In this document: one piece after another, positions 53,006-61,873 of the stretch
Position numbering within the stretch: the first letter of the stretch is position 1
How the letters are laid out: each line of letters starts with the position of its first letter
Source: Neglectibacter timonensis
GTDB lineage: Bacteria > Bacillota > Clostridia > Oscillospirales > Acutalibacteraceae
NCBI RefSeq assembly: GCF_900048895.1
Contig: NZ_LT160638.1
Coordinates: forward strand, 243,497-307,496
Reading direction: 5' to 3'
Length of the DNA: 64,000 nucleotides
Notes under the pieces: model-generated
Seen by the model: only the letters and a program-made list of their open reading frames with translations
What the model was told of the DNA's origin: nothing
The model's database searches: none
Translations under genes and position numbers: made by a program

Positions 53006-54220
53006 TCAGTCCAGAGTGGTGAGTACCTGGATCACATTGGTGCGGTTTAAAAGCAGAATGGCCGCGGCGGCTCCCAGCAGGTAGGCGGCAAGATAACCCA
53101 GAAGAGGGAGCGCCAGCATCCCTGGGGAGATGCCGGAGAGCAGAGCGGCAGCCCCGAAGCCCAGAACCGCGCCGGAAAGGCAGACCACTGTACTTTCCCA
53201 GAAAAACTGCAGGAACACACCTGTCCGGCTCTCCCCCAGGGAACGGCAGACCGCGATTTCATCCCGGCGGCTCTGCGCCAACAGATAGGAGACCAAAAAA
53301 GCGATGACGGCGACGGCCGCAAAGAACAGGGGATACAGGCTTTGCAGCAGGCGGATGTTCCTCTCTAGGGGTTCGGCCCGGAGAATAAATTTCCGGTCAT
53401 TGATCACCGCGGCGCTGCCCTGCGTGGAAAACAGATAAGCCTGAGGCAGCACAGAGGTGATATTGGCCTCTTTCATGGCCTCCTTGATCCGGTTGAGCTG
53501 TGTGGGATCCTTGACCTTCAGCCAAGCGGAGGAGGGCCAAATATGCAGGTTGAACTGGGAAAGGGCTGCCTTCAGAGTATCATAGGAACAGACGGCGACT
53601 GCATTGGCAAAGCCGGATCCGGACTCGCGGAAGGTGCCGGCGATTTTGAACTCGGCTTCACCCGCAGGATACACCTCGCCGCCTTCTTTCAGGGTGTTGA
53701 GCCGGACGTGATAAGAGTCTCCCGGCTGCAGGCCGCGGCTGTTCAGGAAGTCCTCCTGCAGCAGGCAGACAGCCTCACTGCCGCCGAACAGGGAGCTGTC
53801 ATAGCCGGAGAAGTAGCTGATGTTGTCCTCCCCTGCCTCTGTCAGCGGGGTGTCTGCGGTATAGGCAGCCAGGATATGGCCGTTGAAATGCGGGCTCCTG
53901 ACATCCTCTTCCTGATCCTCAGAATCGGTAAACAGGGCGCGCGCTGTATAGAGCCCGCGTTCCGCCAGGCCTGTGGCCTCGATTTTTTCCAGACGGTCGT
54001 CGTCGATCAAAAGCCCGGTTTTCTGCTGCCCATTGGAACTGGTGATCTGAATACGGATATCCGCGCCGTCTGAGAGTCTGTTCCACTCCGCACGGTTTTG
54101 CTCCAGATTTCCGGCGAACAGACAGAGGAATAGGGAAAGGGAGACAGAAACAGCCAGTGCTGTCAGCGTTTTGCCCCGGTGGCGCAGAACACTGCGCCAT
54201 GCTTTTTTCAAAGCAGTCAT
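53006..54220 (-). CDS. FtsX-like ABC permease (short, 404 residues)
   Basis: A membrane protein with one N-terminal helix (about residues 18-36, ALAVSVSLSLFLCLFAG), a large extracellular domain of about 230 residues, and three C-terminal helices (FFAAVAVIAFLVSYLL onwards). This is the MacB-type architecture. The start overlaps the end of the longer permease gene by four bases. It presumably forms a heterodimer with that protein on the ATPase. Confidence 0.9.
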   Translation of the reverse strand: MTALKKAWRSVLRHRGKTLTALAVSVSLSLFLCLFAGNLEQNRAEWNRLSDGADIRIQITSSNGQQKTGLLIDDDRLEKIEATGLAERGLYTARALFTDSEDQEEDVRSPHFNGHILAAYTADTPLTEAGEDNISYFSGYDSSLFGGSEAVCLLQEDFLNSRGLQPGDSYHVRLNTLKEGGEVYPAGEAEFKIAGTFRESGSGFANAVAVCSYDTLKAALSQFNLHIWPSSAWLKVKDPTQLNRIKEAMKEANITSVLPQAYLFSTQGSAAVINDRKFILRAEPLERNIRLLQSLYPLFFAAVAVIAFLVSYLLAQSRRDEIAVCRSLGESRTGVFLQFFWESTVVCLSGAVLGFGAAALLSGISPGMLALPLLGYLAAYLLGAAAAILLLNRTNVIQVLTTLD

Positions 54221-56124
54221 GTCCTGTCACCTCCCTTCGAAAGCAAAGCAAGCGGTTCCTTCCGAAAATTACGTGCTGCAAAGAAACCCGTCAGCAGCAG
54301 CGCACAGGCTACAATGCCCACTGCAGCAGCCAGGGTATTGCCGGGCTGGGCCTCCGTCTTCAGCGTCACCTGCTCCTGGTTTTCGCTGGCGTACAGGTCG
54401 CTGTATTCCCGGCTGTAGGCGCTCTGGGAGGCAGTGTCGTAAACCTGCTCGGAAAGTCTGCCGGAAACCGCATGGCCCAGCAAGGCCCCTCCGGCGGAGC
54501 CCGGTATGGCTACCAGCATCACGGCCAGCAGCAGAGAGGCCGCCGCCCGCCGTTTGCCGGAACCCAGGGAAATCTGCACGGCGGTCTCCCGCTCCCTGCG
54601 GGCCACCTGCAGGAAGACGAAAAAGACGAGCACGCAGAGAACGCCTGCCAGACCGGAAAAGAACAGAATGCGGGCCACCAGCATTACCGCTTCCACGCCG
54701 CGGGCAACCTCCGCATAGCCCATATCGTCCACTTCGACCTGAAGGTTGTCGTACCCCAGCTTATCGAACTCCAGCAGGAACGAATCAGCAGAACCGTTTT
54801 CCAGAAGGAAGGAGACGTTTTGCGGTACAAAGGGTCCTCCGGCCACAATATTGGAAACGCCTCCCTCGATGGATTTTTCGGGGATGATCACCTGCAGGTA
54901 GCCGAACATCGCCGTATCGTCCGTGTCCGAGGGGACCTGCTGGCGGTAAACACCCACAATCTCGTAGGTTTCGGTAGCGAAGGGTTCCATCTCTTCCTTG
55001 GGGAACAGGGGCGCGTTCAGGGACTGCTTCGGGTCATAGCTGGCATCGACGGGCGGCAGGCTGTATACAGCGCCGTAAAAGGAGAGGGTAAGCTGGTCGC
55101 CCACGCTCATGTAATTGTTGTAGCCGCTGGGGCTGGTGTCGGAATCCGACGGGTCGGAGGCCAGGTATTCCGGAACCATGCATACCTTGGCGCCGGAAGC
55201 GTACTCTTCCGCTGTGATGGTTCTGCCGTATTTCATGGTGATCCATTTTTTGAAAAAGGGATCCAGCAGCATGTTGTCATTGGTGGGAACGGTGGGAAAG
55301 GCGTTGCGGGAAAACAGGGCGCTGTTCCGGGCATAGGCGAGGAGAAGCTTTCCCTCCTCCGTGGTGAGAAAGTGATCCGAATAGGGGTAGTAGAGCTCCT
55401 CCAGCCCGGAATACTCGGTAGAGGCCGGGGTGGTGGCGGTGGAGTAGCTGTAGTGTCTGAGGGTGGCCATGGGGGTTGCCCGGGCATCAAGATAGGCATA
55501 GGCCACGTACTCCTCTGAGGCCTTGAAGTCATAGGAGTAAGGGTCTGAAGATTGGGGGATGAGCACCTGGCAGCCCGGCAGGGAGACTTCCGCAAAGGAA
55601 CCGTCCTCCTGTAGGACGGAGAGGGAAGAAAGCGTCGCCTGGTCGCAGCCGGAGGCAGTGCGTTCCCCCGGCTGTCCGGTGGTCTCGCCGGAGAGGTTGT
55701 TGAAATCCTCCTGCACCCGGAACTTGATCACCGCATACTGAAGGGTGTTGGGATAAGTGAGAATCTCATTCCCGTTTTTCTCCCGGATGCCCTTGGTATA
55801 GAGCACGGGGCGGTTTTCGGGAGGAACCAGATAGGGCAGGGAGGAAAGCTCTTCCAGCTTCATTTCTTTGGTATAAATAGGCTGTTCAAAGGTAAAGCTC
55901 CCTAAGGCGTTGGTATAACTTACCAGCTCCGTGGTGTCTGCCAGCTGGCGCACTGTCCCCCGGGTAGTATAAGCCTGGGACATCTGCGAGAGAGTCTCCC
56001 CGGTATTGGCCCACAGATTGAACCCGGAGACCAGCAGCGCTGCGGAGAGGACCAGCAGCAGAAAAAACAGCAGCAGCTTCCCCGGGGTGCGGAAAAGCTG
56101 CTTTACGGTGTATTTCCAAGTCAT
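54217..56124 (-). CDS. FtsX-like ABC permease (long, 635 residues)
   Basis: One N-terminal helix (LLLFFLLLVLSAALLVSGFN), an extracellular domain of about 440 residues, and a helix bundle after residue 480 (MLVARILFFSGLAGVLCVLVFF, then VMLVAIPGSAGGALLGH and AAAVGIVACALLLTGFF). The extracellular part is about twice that of its partner. Membership is inferred from topology and position; sequence motifs are weak. Such ABC modules next to a kinase often handle peptide antibiotics or cell-envelope stress. Confidence 0.88.
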   Translation of the reverse strand: MTWKYTVKQLFRTPGKLLLFFLLLVLSAALLVSGFNLWANTGETLSQMSQAYTTRGTVRQLADTTELVSYTNALGSFTFEQPIYTKEMKLEELSSLPYLVPPENRPVLYTKGIREKNGNEILTYPNTLQYAVIKFRVQEDFNNLSGETTGQPGERTASGCDQATLSSLSVLQEDGSFAEVSLPGCQVLIPQSSDPYSYDFKASEEYVAYAYLDARATPMATLRHYSYSTATTPASTEYSGLEELYYPYSDHFLTTEEGKLLLAYARNSALFSRNAFPTVPTNDNMLLDPFFKKWITMKYGRTITAEEYASGAKVCMVPEYLASDPSDSDTSPSGYNNYMSVGDQLTLSFYGAVYSLPPVDASYDPKQSLNAPLFPKEEMEPFATETYEIVGVYRQQVPSDTDDTAMFGYLQVIIPEKSIEGGVSNIVAGGPFVPQNVSFLLENGSADSFLLEFDKLGYDNLQVEVDDMGYAEVARGVEAVMLVARILFFSGLAGVLCVLVFFVFLQVARRERETAVQISLGSGKRRAAASLLLAVMLVAIPGSAGGALLGHAVSGRLSEQVYDTASQSAYSREYSDLYASENQEQVTLKTEAQPGNTLAAAVGIVACALLLTGFFAARNFRKEPLALLSKGGDRT

Positions 56125-56197
56125 AAGAATCAGCTCCCTTTATTTCGTTAATTGAATAAAGTGCTTTTCCCCATGATACTGCAATCTCTTTAAAAAG

Positions 56198-57664
56198 TCA
56201 ATGTGCAGCTTCCTGCGGATCCGGCAGCGCGGTGGTTTCCTCTGCCAGCTTCAGCTCAAACCAGAAAGTGCTGCCCTTTCCCAGTTCGCTTTCCACTCCA
56301 TAGCTTCCGCCGTGGAGGTCCAGAATGTTTTTCACGATGGAGAGGCCCAGCCCCGTGCCTACTTGGGCACGCTTATGTTCCTTATCCACCTTATAATACC
56401 GCTCCCAAATGTCTTTCAGCTTGTCTGCGGGAATTCCCTCGCCTGTGTCGGTGACGGAAATGCGCACCTTCTCGTTTTCCACGGTCTGGCAGAGGGAAAC
56501 GGTCTTGTCCGCACCAGCATAGGTGACGGCGTTGTTCACCAGGTTATAAACCACCTGGGAAATGCGCAGCTCGTCGGCGCAAACCCAAACCGCCTCTCCG
56601 GCCTGGAAGGGAAAGTGGTAACCGGCCAGCTTGTCATAGCGGGTGAGAATGGCTCGGATGCTTTCCGTAAGGTTGAAACGGGTACGGTCCAGGGGTACAA
56701 CGCCGGCCTCTAGACGGGAAAGATCCAGCAGGTCATTGACCAGGTTTGTCAGCCGCTCCGTCTCATCGATGATGATCTGCACATTTTCCGGCGTATTCTC
56801 GCCGGGAAGGTCGCGCATCACCTCGCTGTAGCCCTTTATCATGGTCAGGGGAGTACGCAAGTCGTGGGAGACATTGGCCAGCAGCTCTCTGCGCAGTCCC
56901 TCTACCTTGGAAAGCTCCTCCGCGGCATAGTTGAGGGTATCGGCCAGTTCTGCCACCTCCCTGCAGCCGCTGCCCTCAAAACGGATCTCATATTGTCCCT
57001 TTGCCAAAGATTTTGCGGATTCATTGACAGCGGCAATGGGCCGGGCGATGCGTCTTGACAGGAAGAAGGCCAGCACGCCGCCCAGCAGCACCATGACCAC
57101 GGTAAGGCAGCTCAATTGGACCCGCAGGGTTTCCAGAGTGGAATCTACCGGGGTGAGCTCGCTCTCCAGCAGGATCAGCCGGTTCAGGCCCGATTTTGTA
57201 CGCACGGTGCGGGCGTACAGGATTCCCTCCTCTGTACCGCCGAACCAGGTTTCCACTTGGGAACGGTACGTTTCCATCTTTGTGCCCCCCTGCAGGTTGA
57301 CGCCGTCGAAGATGTTTCTCAGGTCATAGGGGGTGAGTCCCTCCAGGCGCACGTATTTTTCGGAGGCTTTTTTTGCCACATAGAGCCTGCCCAGTTCATC
57401 GGAGACCACAATGGCGGTGTTAGTGGCGTTGACCAGCCTGGAGGCCGTCTCCTCCAGTGTTTCGCTTTCCAGGTTATTTTCCAGGGTTTGAGCCACGCCC
57501 TTAACCTCGTTGATTTTGATAAGCCGGTAAAACGGCCCCAGCAGAGCGATCTGGAACACCCAGAGCAGCGCCAGGATGATGAGGATGAACCCGCCGAAGC
57601 TCAGGACTACCTGCCGGCGGATCCCAGGACTCTTTTTTTCTTTTTTGCCCGCCGTTATTTTCAT
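56198..57664 (-). CDS. sensor histidine kinase (OmpR-type partner)
   Basis: A 488-residue kinase. Helix one at about 22-42, extracellular sensor of about 140 residues, helix two at 185-203, HAMP 205-255, phospho-acceptor H267 in NVSHDLRTPLTMIKGYSEVM, and the ATPase boxes NLVNNAVTYAG, DTGEGIPADKL and GTGLGLSIVKNILDLHGG. It overlaps the end of the regulator gene by four bases. It should sense an envelope signal and control the ABC genes that follow. Confidence 0.95.
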   Translation of the reverse strand: MKITAGKKEKKSPGIRRQVVLSFGGFILIILALLWVFQIALLGPFYRLIKINEVKGVAQTLENNLESETLEETASRLVNATNTAIVVSDELGRLYVAKKASEKYVRLEGLTPYDLRNIFDGVNLQGGTKMETYRSQVETWFGGTEEGILYARTVRTKSGLNRLILLESELTPVDSTLETLRVQLSCLTVVMVLLGGVLAFFLSRRIARPIAAVNESAKSLAKGQYEIRFEGSGCREVAELADTLNYAAEELSKVEGLRRELLANVSHDLRTPLTMIKGYSEVMRDLPGENTPENVQIIIDETERLTNLVNDLLDLSRLEAGVVPLDRTRFNLTESIRAILTRYDKLAGYHFPFQAGEAVWVCADELRISQVVYNLVNNAVTYAGADKTVSLCQTVENEKVRISVTDTGEGIPADKLKDIWERYYKVDKEHKRAQVGTGLGLSIVKNILDLHGGSYGVESELGKGSTFWFELKLAEETTALPDPQEAAH

Positions 57665-58344
57665 GGCGTTTCGAACCGGTATCCCACGCCGCGCAGGGTG
57701 ACTATGAACTTGCTGTAGGGACCAAGGCTGCGGCGCAGCAGCTTAATGTGGGTATCCAGGGTGCGGTCGTCCCCGTAGAAATCATAGCCCCACACATTGG
57801 TGATGAGCATTTCCCTGGTCAGGGCAATATTCTTATTCTGCACCATATAGAGGAGAAGCTCGTATTCCTTGGGGGACAGCTCAGCGCGTTCCCCGTCCAC
57901 TGTGACGATACGTGCGTCAAAGTCGATGGAAAGCCCCTCGAAATTGGCAAGATTGCGTTTGGGAACGGCATTCTGCGGATGCACCCGGTTCATGATAGCA
58001 GTTACGCGCATCATCAGTTCCTTGGGAGAGAAAGGCTTGACCACATAGTCGTCCACTCCCAGCTCAAAACCGTGAATTTTGTCGTACTCCTCCCCACGGG
58101 CCGAAAGCATCAGCACTGGAGAAGCACATGTCTTGCGGATCTCCGCCACAGCTGAAAAGCCGTCCAGCTCCGGCATCATCACGTCCATGATGATGATATC
58201 GAACAGGCTGGGGGTTCTCCGGCAGATTTCCACAGCCTGCATGCCGTTTTCCGCCTCAGTAACCTGATGGCCTTCAAATTCCGCATATTTGCGGATAAGA
58301 GTGCGTATTTTTTCCTCGTCGTCCACAACAAGGATGTGATACAT
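57661..58344 (-). CDS. OmpR-family response regulator
   Basis: A 227-residue regulator. The receiver has HILVVDDEEKIRTLIRKY, D54 in IIIMDVMMPELDG and the Lys in VVKPFSPKELMM. The winged-helix output ends LLRRSLGPYSKFIVTLRGVGYRFE. The start is the ATG seven bases after GAGGGGGAA; the longer frame lacks a site. First gene of the module. Confidence 0.95.
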   Translation of the reverse strand: MYHILVVDDEEKIRTLIRKYAEFEGHQVTEAENGMQAVEICRRTPSLFDIIIMDVMMPELDGFSAVAEIRKTCASPVLMLSARGEEYDKIHGFELGVDDYVVKPFSPKELMMRVTAIMNRVHPQNAVPKRNLANFEGLSIDFDARIVTVDGERAELSPKEYELLLYMVQNKNIALTREMLITNVWGYDFYGDDRTLDTHIKLLRRSLGPYSKFIVTLRGVGYRFETP

Positions 58345-58569
58345 CAAAATTCCCCCTCTTCTTTTTGCAGATTCTGCTTCTGGGACGGAAAACCCTGTGA
58401 CCCGGCATCCCCCTTGCCGCTTCCGAATGCTCCAGACCCTGGATACGAAAGCTTCCATGTCTGCTCAAAATAGCACAGCTTTGTGAAAACTGTGTGACGC
58501 GCAGCTAAAATTCCAGGATGGGCCGGCAACAGCCTTCCAGCTTGCTCTGCGGGCTTTCTTATCTATGTT

Positions 58570-58598
58570 ATTATCCTACAATAGGCCGGGAAAATCAA
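58570..58598 (-). promoter_or_regulatory. promoter of the response regulator/ABC module
   Basis: TTGATT and GATAAT are 17 bases apart on the minus strand, giving a leader of about 220 bases that has no gene but contains GC-rich short inverted repeats. Confidence 0.6.
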
Positions 58599-58722
58599 TT
58601 GCGGACAGAGGAAGAAAAAGACGAAAAAAGAGAGAGTAAGGAAGGCTTTCCGGCACAACCCCTATTTTTACGGGAGTATTTTTTGTGGTTTTCCTGATTT
58701 CGGGAAAATTCCGAGAAAGAAC

Positions 58723-58751
58723 TTGACTTTTTAGTGGAAAGAAGTTATTGT
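58723..58751 (+). promoter_or_regulatory. promoter of the cytidylate-kinase-like gene
   Basis: TTGACT and TATTGT are 17 bases apart, about 75 bases before the start, followed by an A/T-rich stretch. Confidence 0.6.
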
Positions 58752-58826
58752 ATTATTATAAGATAATAATATAAATGTCTGTATCATAGCAAAAAAATTG
58801 GAGTTTTTACACAAGGAGGAATTAAT

Positions 58827-59444
58827 ATGTTGCCTGTCATCACGATAGCCCGTCAATACGGAAGCGGAGGCCATGAGGTAGGGGAAAAACTTGCCGGGAA
58901 ACTGGGCGTTCCTTTCTATGACAAGGCCCTCATCGCCATGGCGGCGAAAAAAAGCGGACTTTCTGAAGAAGTGTTTGCGGATGCAGATGAAAAGGCAACC
59001 AGCAGCCTGCTTTATTCGATGGTTATGGGCAGCTATGCCTTTGGGTCGCGCATTCCCGGCATCAATGAAATGCCGATCAACGATAAGCTGTTCATCATCC
59101 AGTCGGATATCATCAAAAAGGCGGCGGCGGAAGGCCCCTGCGTCATCATAGGGCGGTGTGCAGACTATATCCTGCGGGATTTTGAAAACTGCCTCAACGT
59201 CTTTGTCCATGCAGACAAGGCGGCCCGGGTGAAACGGATTGTGGGGAAAAATCTGTGCGAGGCCAAGAAAGCGCCGGATTTTGTGACCAAAAAGGATAAA
59301 CAGCGCGCCAACTATTATAATTTCTATTCCAACAACCGCTGGGACGACCTGATGAATTACGACCTGACGCTGGACACCTCAAAATTCAGTGTGGAGCAGG
59401 CGGTAGACCTGATCCTGGATGCGGCGAAAAAATTGGACAGATAA
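58827..59444 (+). CDS. cytidylate-kinase-like protein
   Basis: A 205-residue P-loop protein. ITIARQYGSGGHEVGEKLA is the nucleotide loop with the unusual GSGGHEVG pattern of this family, distinct from true Cmk. CVIIGRCADYILRDF and HADKAARVKRIVGKN follow, the latter with the lid arginines. CAAGGAGG precedes the ATG. The family is widespread in clostridia and its natural substrate is not established. It is transcribed alone. Confidence 0.9.
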   Translation: MLPVITIARQYGSGGHEVGEKLAGKLGVPFYDKALIAMAAKKSGLSEEVFADADEKATSSLLYSMVMGSYAFGSRIPGINEMPINDKLFIIQSDIIKKAAAEGPCVIIGRCADYILRDFENCLNVFVHADKAARVKRIVGKNLCEAKKAPDFVTKKDKQRANYYNFYSNNRWDDLMNYDLTLDTSKFSVEQAVDLILDAAKKLDR

Positions 59445-59480
59445 ATTATCACAAAATAAGGTTTTAGGAAAATAACAAAT

Positions 59481-59528
59481 GGGGCTGCGGCAGACGGAGA
59501 GACGTTCCGGATGCGGCTGCCCCTTTTT
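59481..59528 (+). terminator. intrinsic terminator
   Basis: An imperfect GGGGCTGCGGCA...TGCGGCTGCCCC stem followed by TTTTTG, about 35 bases after the gene stop. Confidence 0.65.
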
Positions 59529-59620
59529 GTGCCGGGAAAAGGGGTGGGAGAAGGCGCTTCGGCGGAACTCCGCAGCGCCACATGGCGTTCAGGTTCTGCA
59601 GCGGACTTTCCAAGTATCAG

Positions 59621-59649
59621 TTGTTTCCCATGCCGTGTTGTGCTACAAT
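59621..59649 (+). promoter_or_regulatory. promoter of the apbE cluster
   Basis: TTGTTT and TACAAT are 17 bases apart, 33 bases before apbE. Confidence 0.6.
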
Positions 59650-59681
59650 GAGAAATAAAATTTTCACGGGGTAACTGGTTC

Positions 59682-60743
59682 ATGAAATGTTTGGAAAAGC
59701 TTTCGGAAAAGCAGGCGAAACGGATCACTGTCGTGCTGCTGATTCTGGGGATTGCGCTGCTGGCATGTACGGCCATCCTGACCATAGGCTCCGGGAAAGG
59801 GTATGAGGTCACCACCTATTCCATGGGTTCCTATGTCCGGCAAACGGTTTATGGAAAGGAACGGGAGGAGGCGGCAAGACAGGCTGCCAATGCGGTGGCC
59901 GGGTTGGAGGATTTGATCTCCTGGCGTGTGGAGGACAGTGATATTCAGAAGCTCAACGCCCAGGCCGGAAAGGAGTTTATTCCCATTGAGAGCCAGACCT
60001 GGCAGCTTCTCAAGCTTTCCCTGTCTGTCTGCGAGGCTAGCAGCGGGGCGTTTGACATCACCATAGCCCCCCTGAGCCAGCTGTGGGATTTTGATGACAA
60101 TCCCCACTTGCCTAAGCCGTCTCTGATCAAGGCCATGCTCCCTCAAGTGGACTACAGTACGCTTTCTCTTTTGGAGGACGGCACGGCGGCGCTGCGGAAC
60201 AGCGGGACGGCTGTAGACCTTGGCGCGGTAGGTAAGGGCGCTGCCTGCGACGCTGCGGTGGAGATCTACAGGCAAAACGGTGTAGACCGGGCTATCATAG
60301 CCGTAGGTGGCAGCGTGGGTCTATTTGGAGAAAAGCCCTTCGGAGAGCCCTGGAAAATCACGGTCCGCAATCCGGAAAATACCGGCGGGATGGGGGAATT
60401 GCGGCTTCAGGAAGGGTTTGTCTCCACTTCGGGAAGCTATGAAAAGACCTTTACCGATGAGGAAACGGGGAAGGTTTATCATCATCTGTTGGATCCCAAA
60501 ACCGGGTATCCTGCAGAGAGTGGGCTGGTTTCCGTCACGGTTTGGGGAAAGAGCGGAGCGCTGAGCGACGCTCTTTCTACTGCCTGCTTTGTGCTGGGAC
60601 TGGAGGACAGTCTGCCTTTGCTGAAAGAATTCGGCGCCGGGGCCGTGTTCCTCACAGAAGAACATCAGGTCTATGTGACGGAGAACCTGGCGGAAGCTTT
60701 CTCAGTGTCCTCTTCAGAGTATACCTTCGCGGGGGTGGTATAA
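59682..60743 (+). CDS. apbE: FAD:protein FMN transferase
   Basis: A 353-residue enzyme that attaches FMN from FAD to a threonine of target proteins, here most likely RnfD and RnfG. An N-terminal helix (about 16-36) anchors or exports it; the weak LLACT motif may be a lipobox. Family marks are YSMGSYVRQTVYG, SGAFDITIAPLSQLW, AVDLGAVGKGAACD, IAVGGSVGLFG and HHLLDPKTGYPAE, which include the FAD- and Mg-binding residues. The NusG-II and Gx-transporter genes follow directly. Confidence 0.95.
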   Translation: MKCLEKLSEKQAKRITVVLLILGIALLACTAILTIGSGKGYEVTTYSMGSYVRQTVYGKEREEAARQAANAVAGLEDLISWRVEDSDIQKLNAQAGKEFIPIESQTWQLLKLSLSVCEASSGAFDITIAPLSQLWDFDDNPHLPKPSLIKAMLPQVDYSTLSLLEDGTAALRNSGTAVDLGAVGKGAACDAAVEIYRQNGVDRAIIAVGGSVGLFGEKPFGEPWKITVRNPENTGGMGELRLQEGFVSTSGSYEKTFTDEETGKVYHHLLDPKTGYPAESGLVSVTVWGKSGALSDALSTACFVLGLEDSLPLLKEFGAGAVFLTEEHQVYVTENLAEAFSVSSSEYTFAGVV

Positions 60744-61136
60744 TTGGAAGAGCTGACCCGCAGGCGCTTGATCTCCCGACGGGATAGCCTGCTTCTGGCG
60801 GCGCTTTTGTGTGTGGCGGCGGGGATGCTGCTGGTGTTTTCCCTGCTGCCCCGGGCGAGTACAGCAGTGATTGAGTACGACGGAAACATCGTGGCAGAGC
60901 AGGAACTCTCTGCACTTGCCGGTCCGAAAGAGGTGACGGTAGAGGGGGATGGAGGGATAGAGGTGACGGTGCGCCTTTCTCCTCAGGGCGCACAGGTGAT
61001 CCGTTCCGGCTGCCGTGATCAAGTCTGTGTACGCACCGGCCTGATCACCCGGGCGGGAGAGAGCGTTCTATGCCTCCCTGCTAAAGTATCGGTCCGGCTG
61101 ACAGGCGGCAGCGGGGGAGATGCGCAGACCTATTGA
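60744..61136 (+). CDS. NusG domain II-containing protein
   Basis: A 130-residue protein with one N-terminal helix (about 14-34) and an extracellular beta domain. The family signature is visible: GCRDQVCVRTGLITRAGESV and then CLPAKVSVRL, with two or three conserved cysteines. The start is TTG directly after the apbE stop, behind CGGGGGTGG. In clostridia this family travels with apbE and rnf genes, where its role is unknown. Confidence 0.88.
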   Translation: MEELTRRRLISRRDSLLLAALLCVAAGMLLVFSLLPRASTAVIEYDGNIVAEQELSALAGPKEVTVEGDGGIEVTVRLSPQGAQVIRSGCRDQVCVRTGLITRAGESVLCLPAKVSVRLTGGSGGDAQTY

Positions 61137-61172
61137 ACGTTTTCTGAAGAATTTGCAGGAGGAGGAAAGACC

Positions 61173-61682
61173 GTGAAGAAAGCATCGGGCCGCGTGGCTT
61201 TTACAGGGCTGCTGGCGGCTCTGGCGCTCAGCTTCTCTTTTTTGGAGGGGCTTATTCCGCCCATTCCAGTACTGCCTCCCGGAGCCAAGCTGGGGCTTTC
61301 CAATATTGTGGTGCTGTATGCTGCGGGCAGCTTGGGGCTGCCTGCGGCGCTGTTCCTGGCCTGCCTGAAGGGGGGCTTTGCGCTGCTGACCCGCGGCGTC
61401 ACAGCGGGCCTCCTGAGTATTTCAGGAGGTGTTTTGAGCGCTCTTGTCATGTGGCTGCTGCTGCAGAAAACCAGGGCCTCGCTCTCTCTGGTGGGTGTGT
61501 GCGGCGCGCTTTCCCACAATGCTGCGCAGCTCTGCGCGGCCTGGTTGCTCACTTCGGCTGCTGTGGTATTCTATCTGCCTTTTTTAGTTTTGTTCGGCGT
61601 GTTAACCGGTCTGCTCACCGGACTGGTGCTGAAGCTTACCCTGCCGCCGCTGCAAAGAATTGAGCGGTACCTTTTGCAATAG
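61173..61682 (+). CDS. Gx transporter family protein (HepI/Hpre_diP_synt_I type)
   Basis: A 169-residue membrane protein with five or six helices. VLPPGAKLGLSNIVVLYA and KGGFALLTRGVTAGLLSISG are the conserved segments of the family once named heptaprenyl diphosphate synthase component I. The start is GTG after GAGGAGGAAAG. It is an S-component-like carrier by fold; the cargo is unknown. It closes the apbE cluster. Confidence 0.9.
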   Translation: MKKASGRVAFTGLLAALALSFSFLEGLIPPIPVLPPGAKLGLSNIVVLYAAGSLGLPAALFLACLKGGFALLTRGVTAGLLSISGGVLSALVMWLLLQKTRASLSLVGVCGALSHNAAQLCAAWLLTSAAVVFYLPFLVLFGVLTGLLTGLVLKLTLPPLQRIERYLLQ

Positions 61683-61722
61683 CGGATTTTCTCTTCGTCC
61701 AGATTTAGCAAACTGGCGTCTT

Positions 61723-61782
61723 TGAACTGCACCCATCTGTTGGATAGTGTGATATGTTATCTAACAGATGGGGTGCAGTTCA
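61723..61782. mobile_element. 60-bp ends-only IS3/IS150-like remnant
   Basis: TGAACTGCACCCATCTGTT and its complement form the two ends of a 60-bp palindrome (one bulge, one wobble, about ten unpaired bases). The ends resemble IS150-group termini (TG-ACTGCACCC). CTT stands on both sides (61720-61722 and 61783-61785), a 3-bp target repeat as IS3 elements make. It may also end transcription of the apbE cluster. Confidence 0.5.
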
Positions 61783-61783
61783 C

Positions 61784-61812
61784 TTGCTTTTTCCCAGTGT
61801 ATTCTTTATACT
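61784..61812 (+). promoter_or_regulatory. promoter of the last response-regulator gene
   Basis: TTGCTT and TATACT stand 17 bases apart. The -35 overlaps the right-hand CTT beside the IS remnant, so the insertion may have shaped this promoter. Confidence 0.6.
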
Positions 61813-61873
61813 AAATGTAGGAAAAGCCGCTGGGGAAAGGCACGCCCTGTAGGGGAAACGGAGGAAATGGCCC

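Noticed and set aside
54157..55518. 453-codon plus-strand frame opposite the long FtsX-like permease
   Set aside because: Gly/Val/His-rich antisense product with no start site; the minus-strand gene has membrane helices and operon overlaps.
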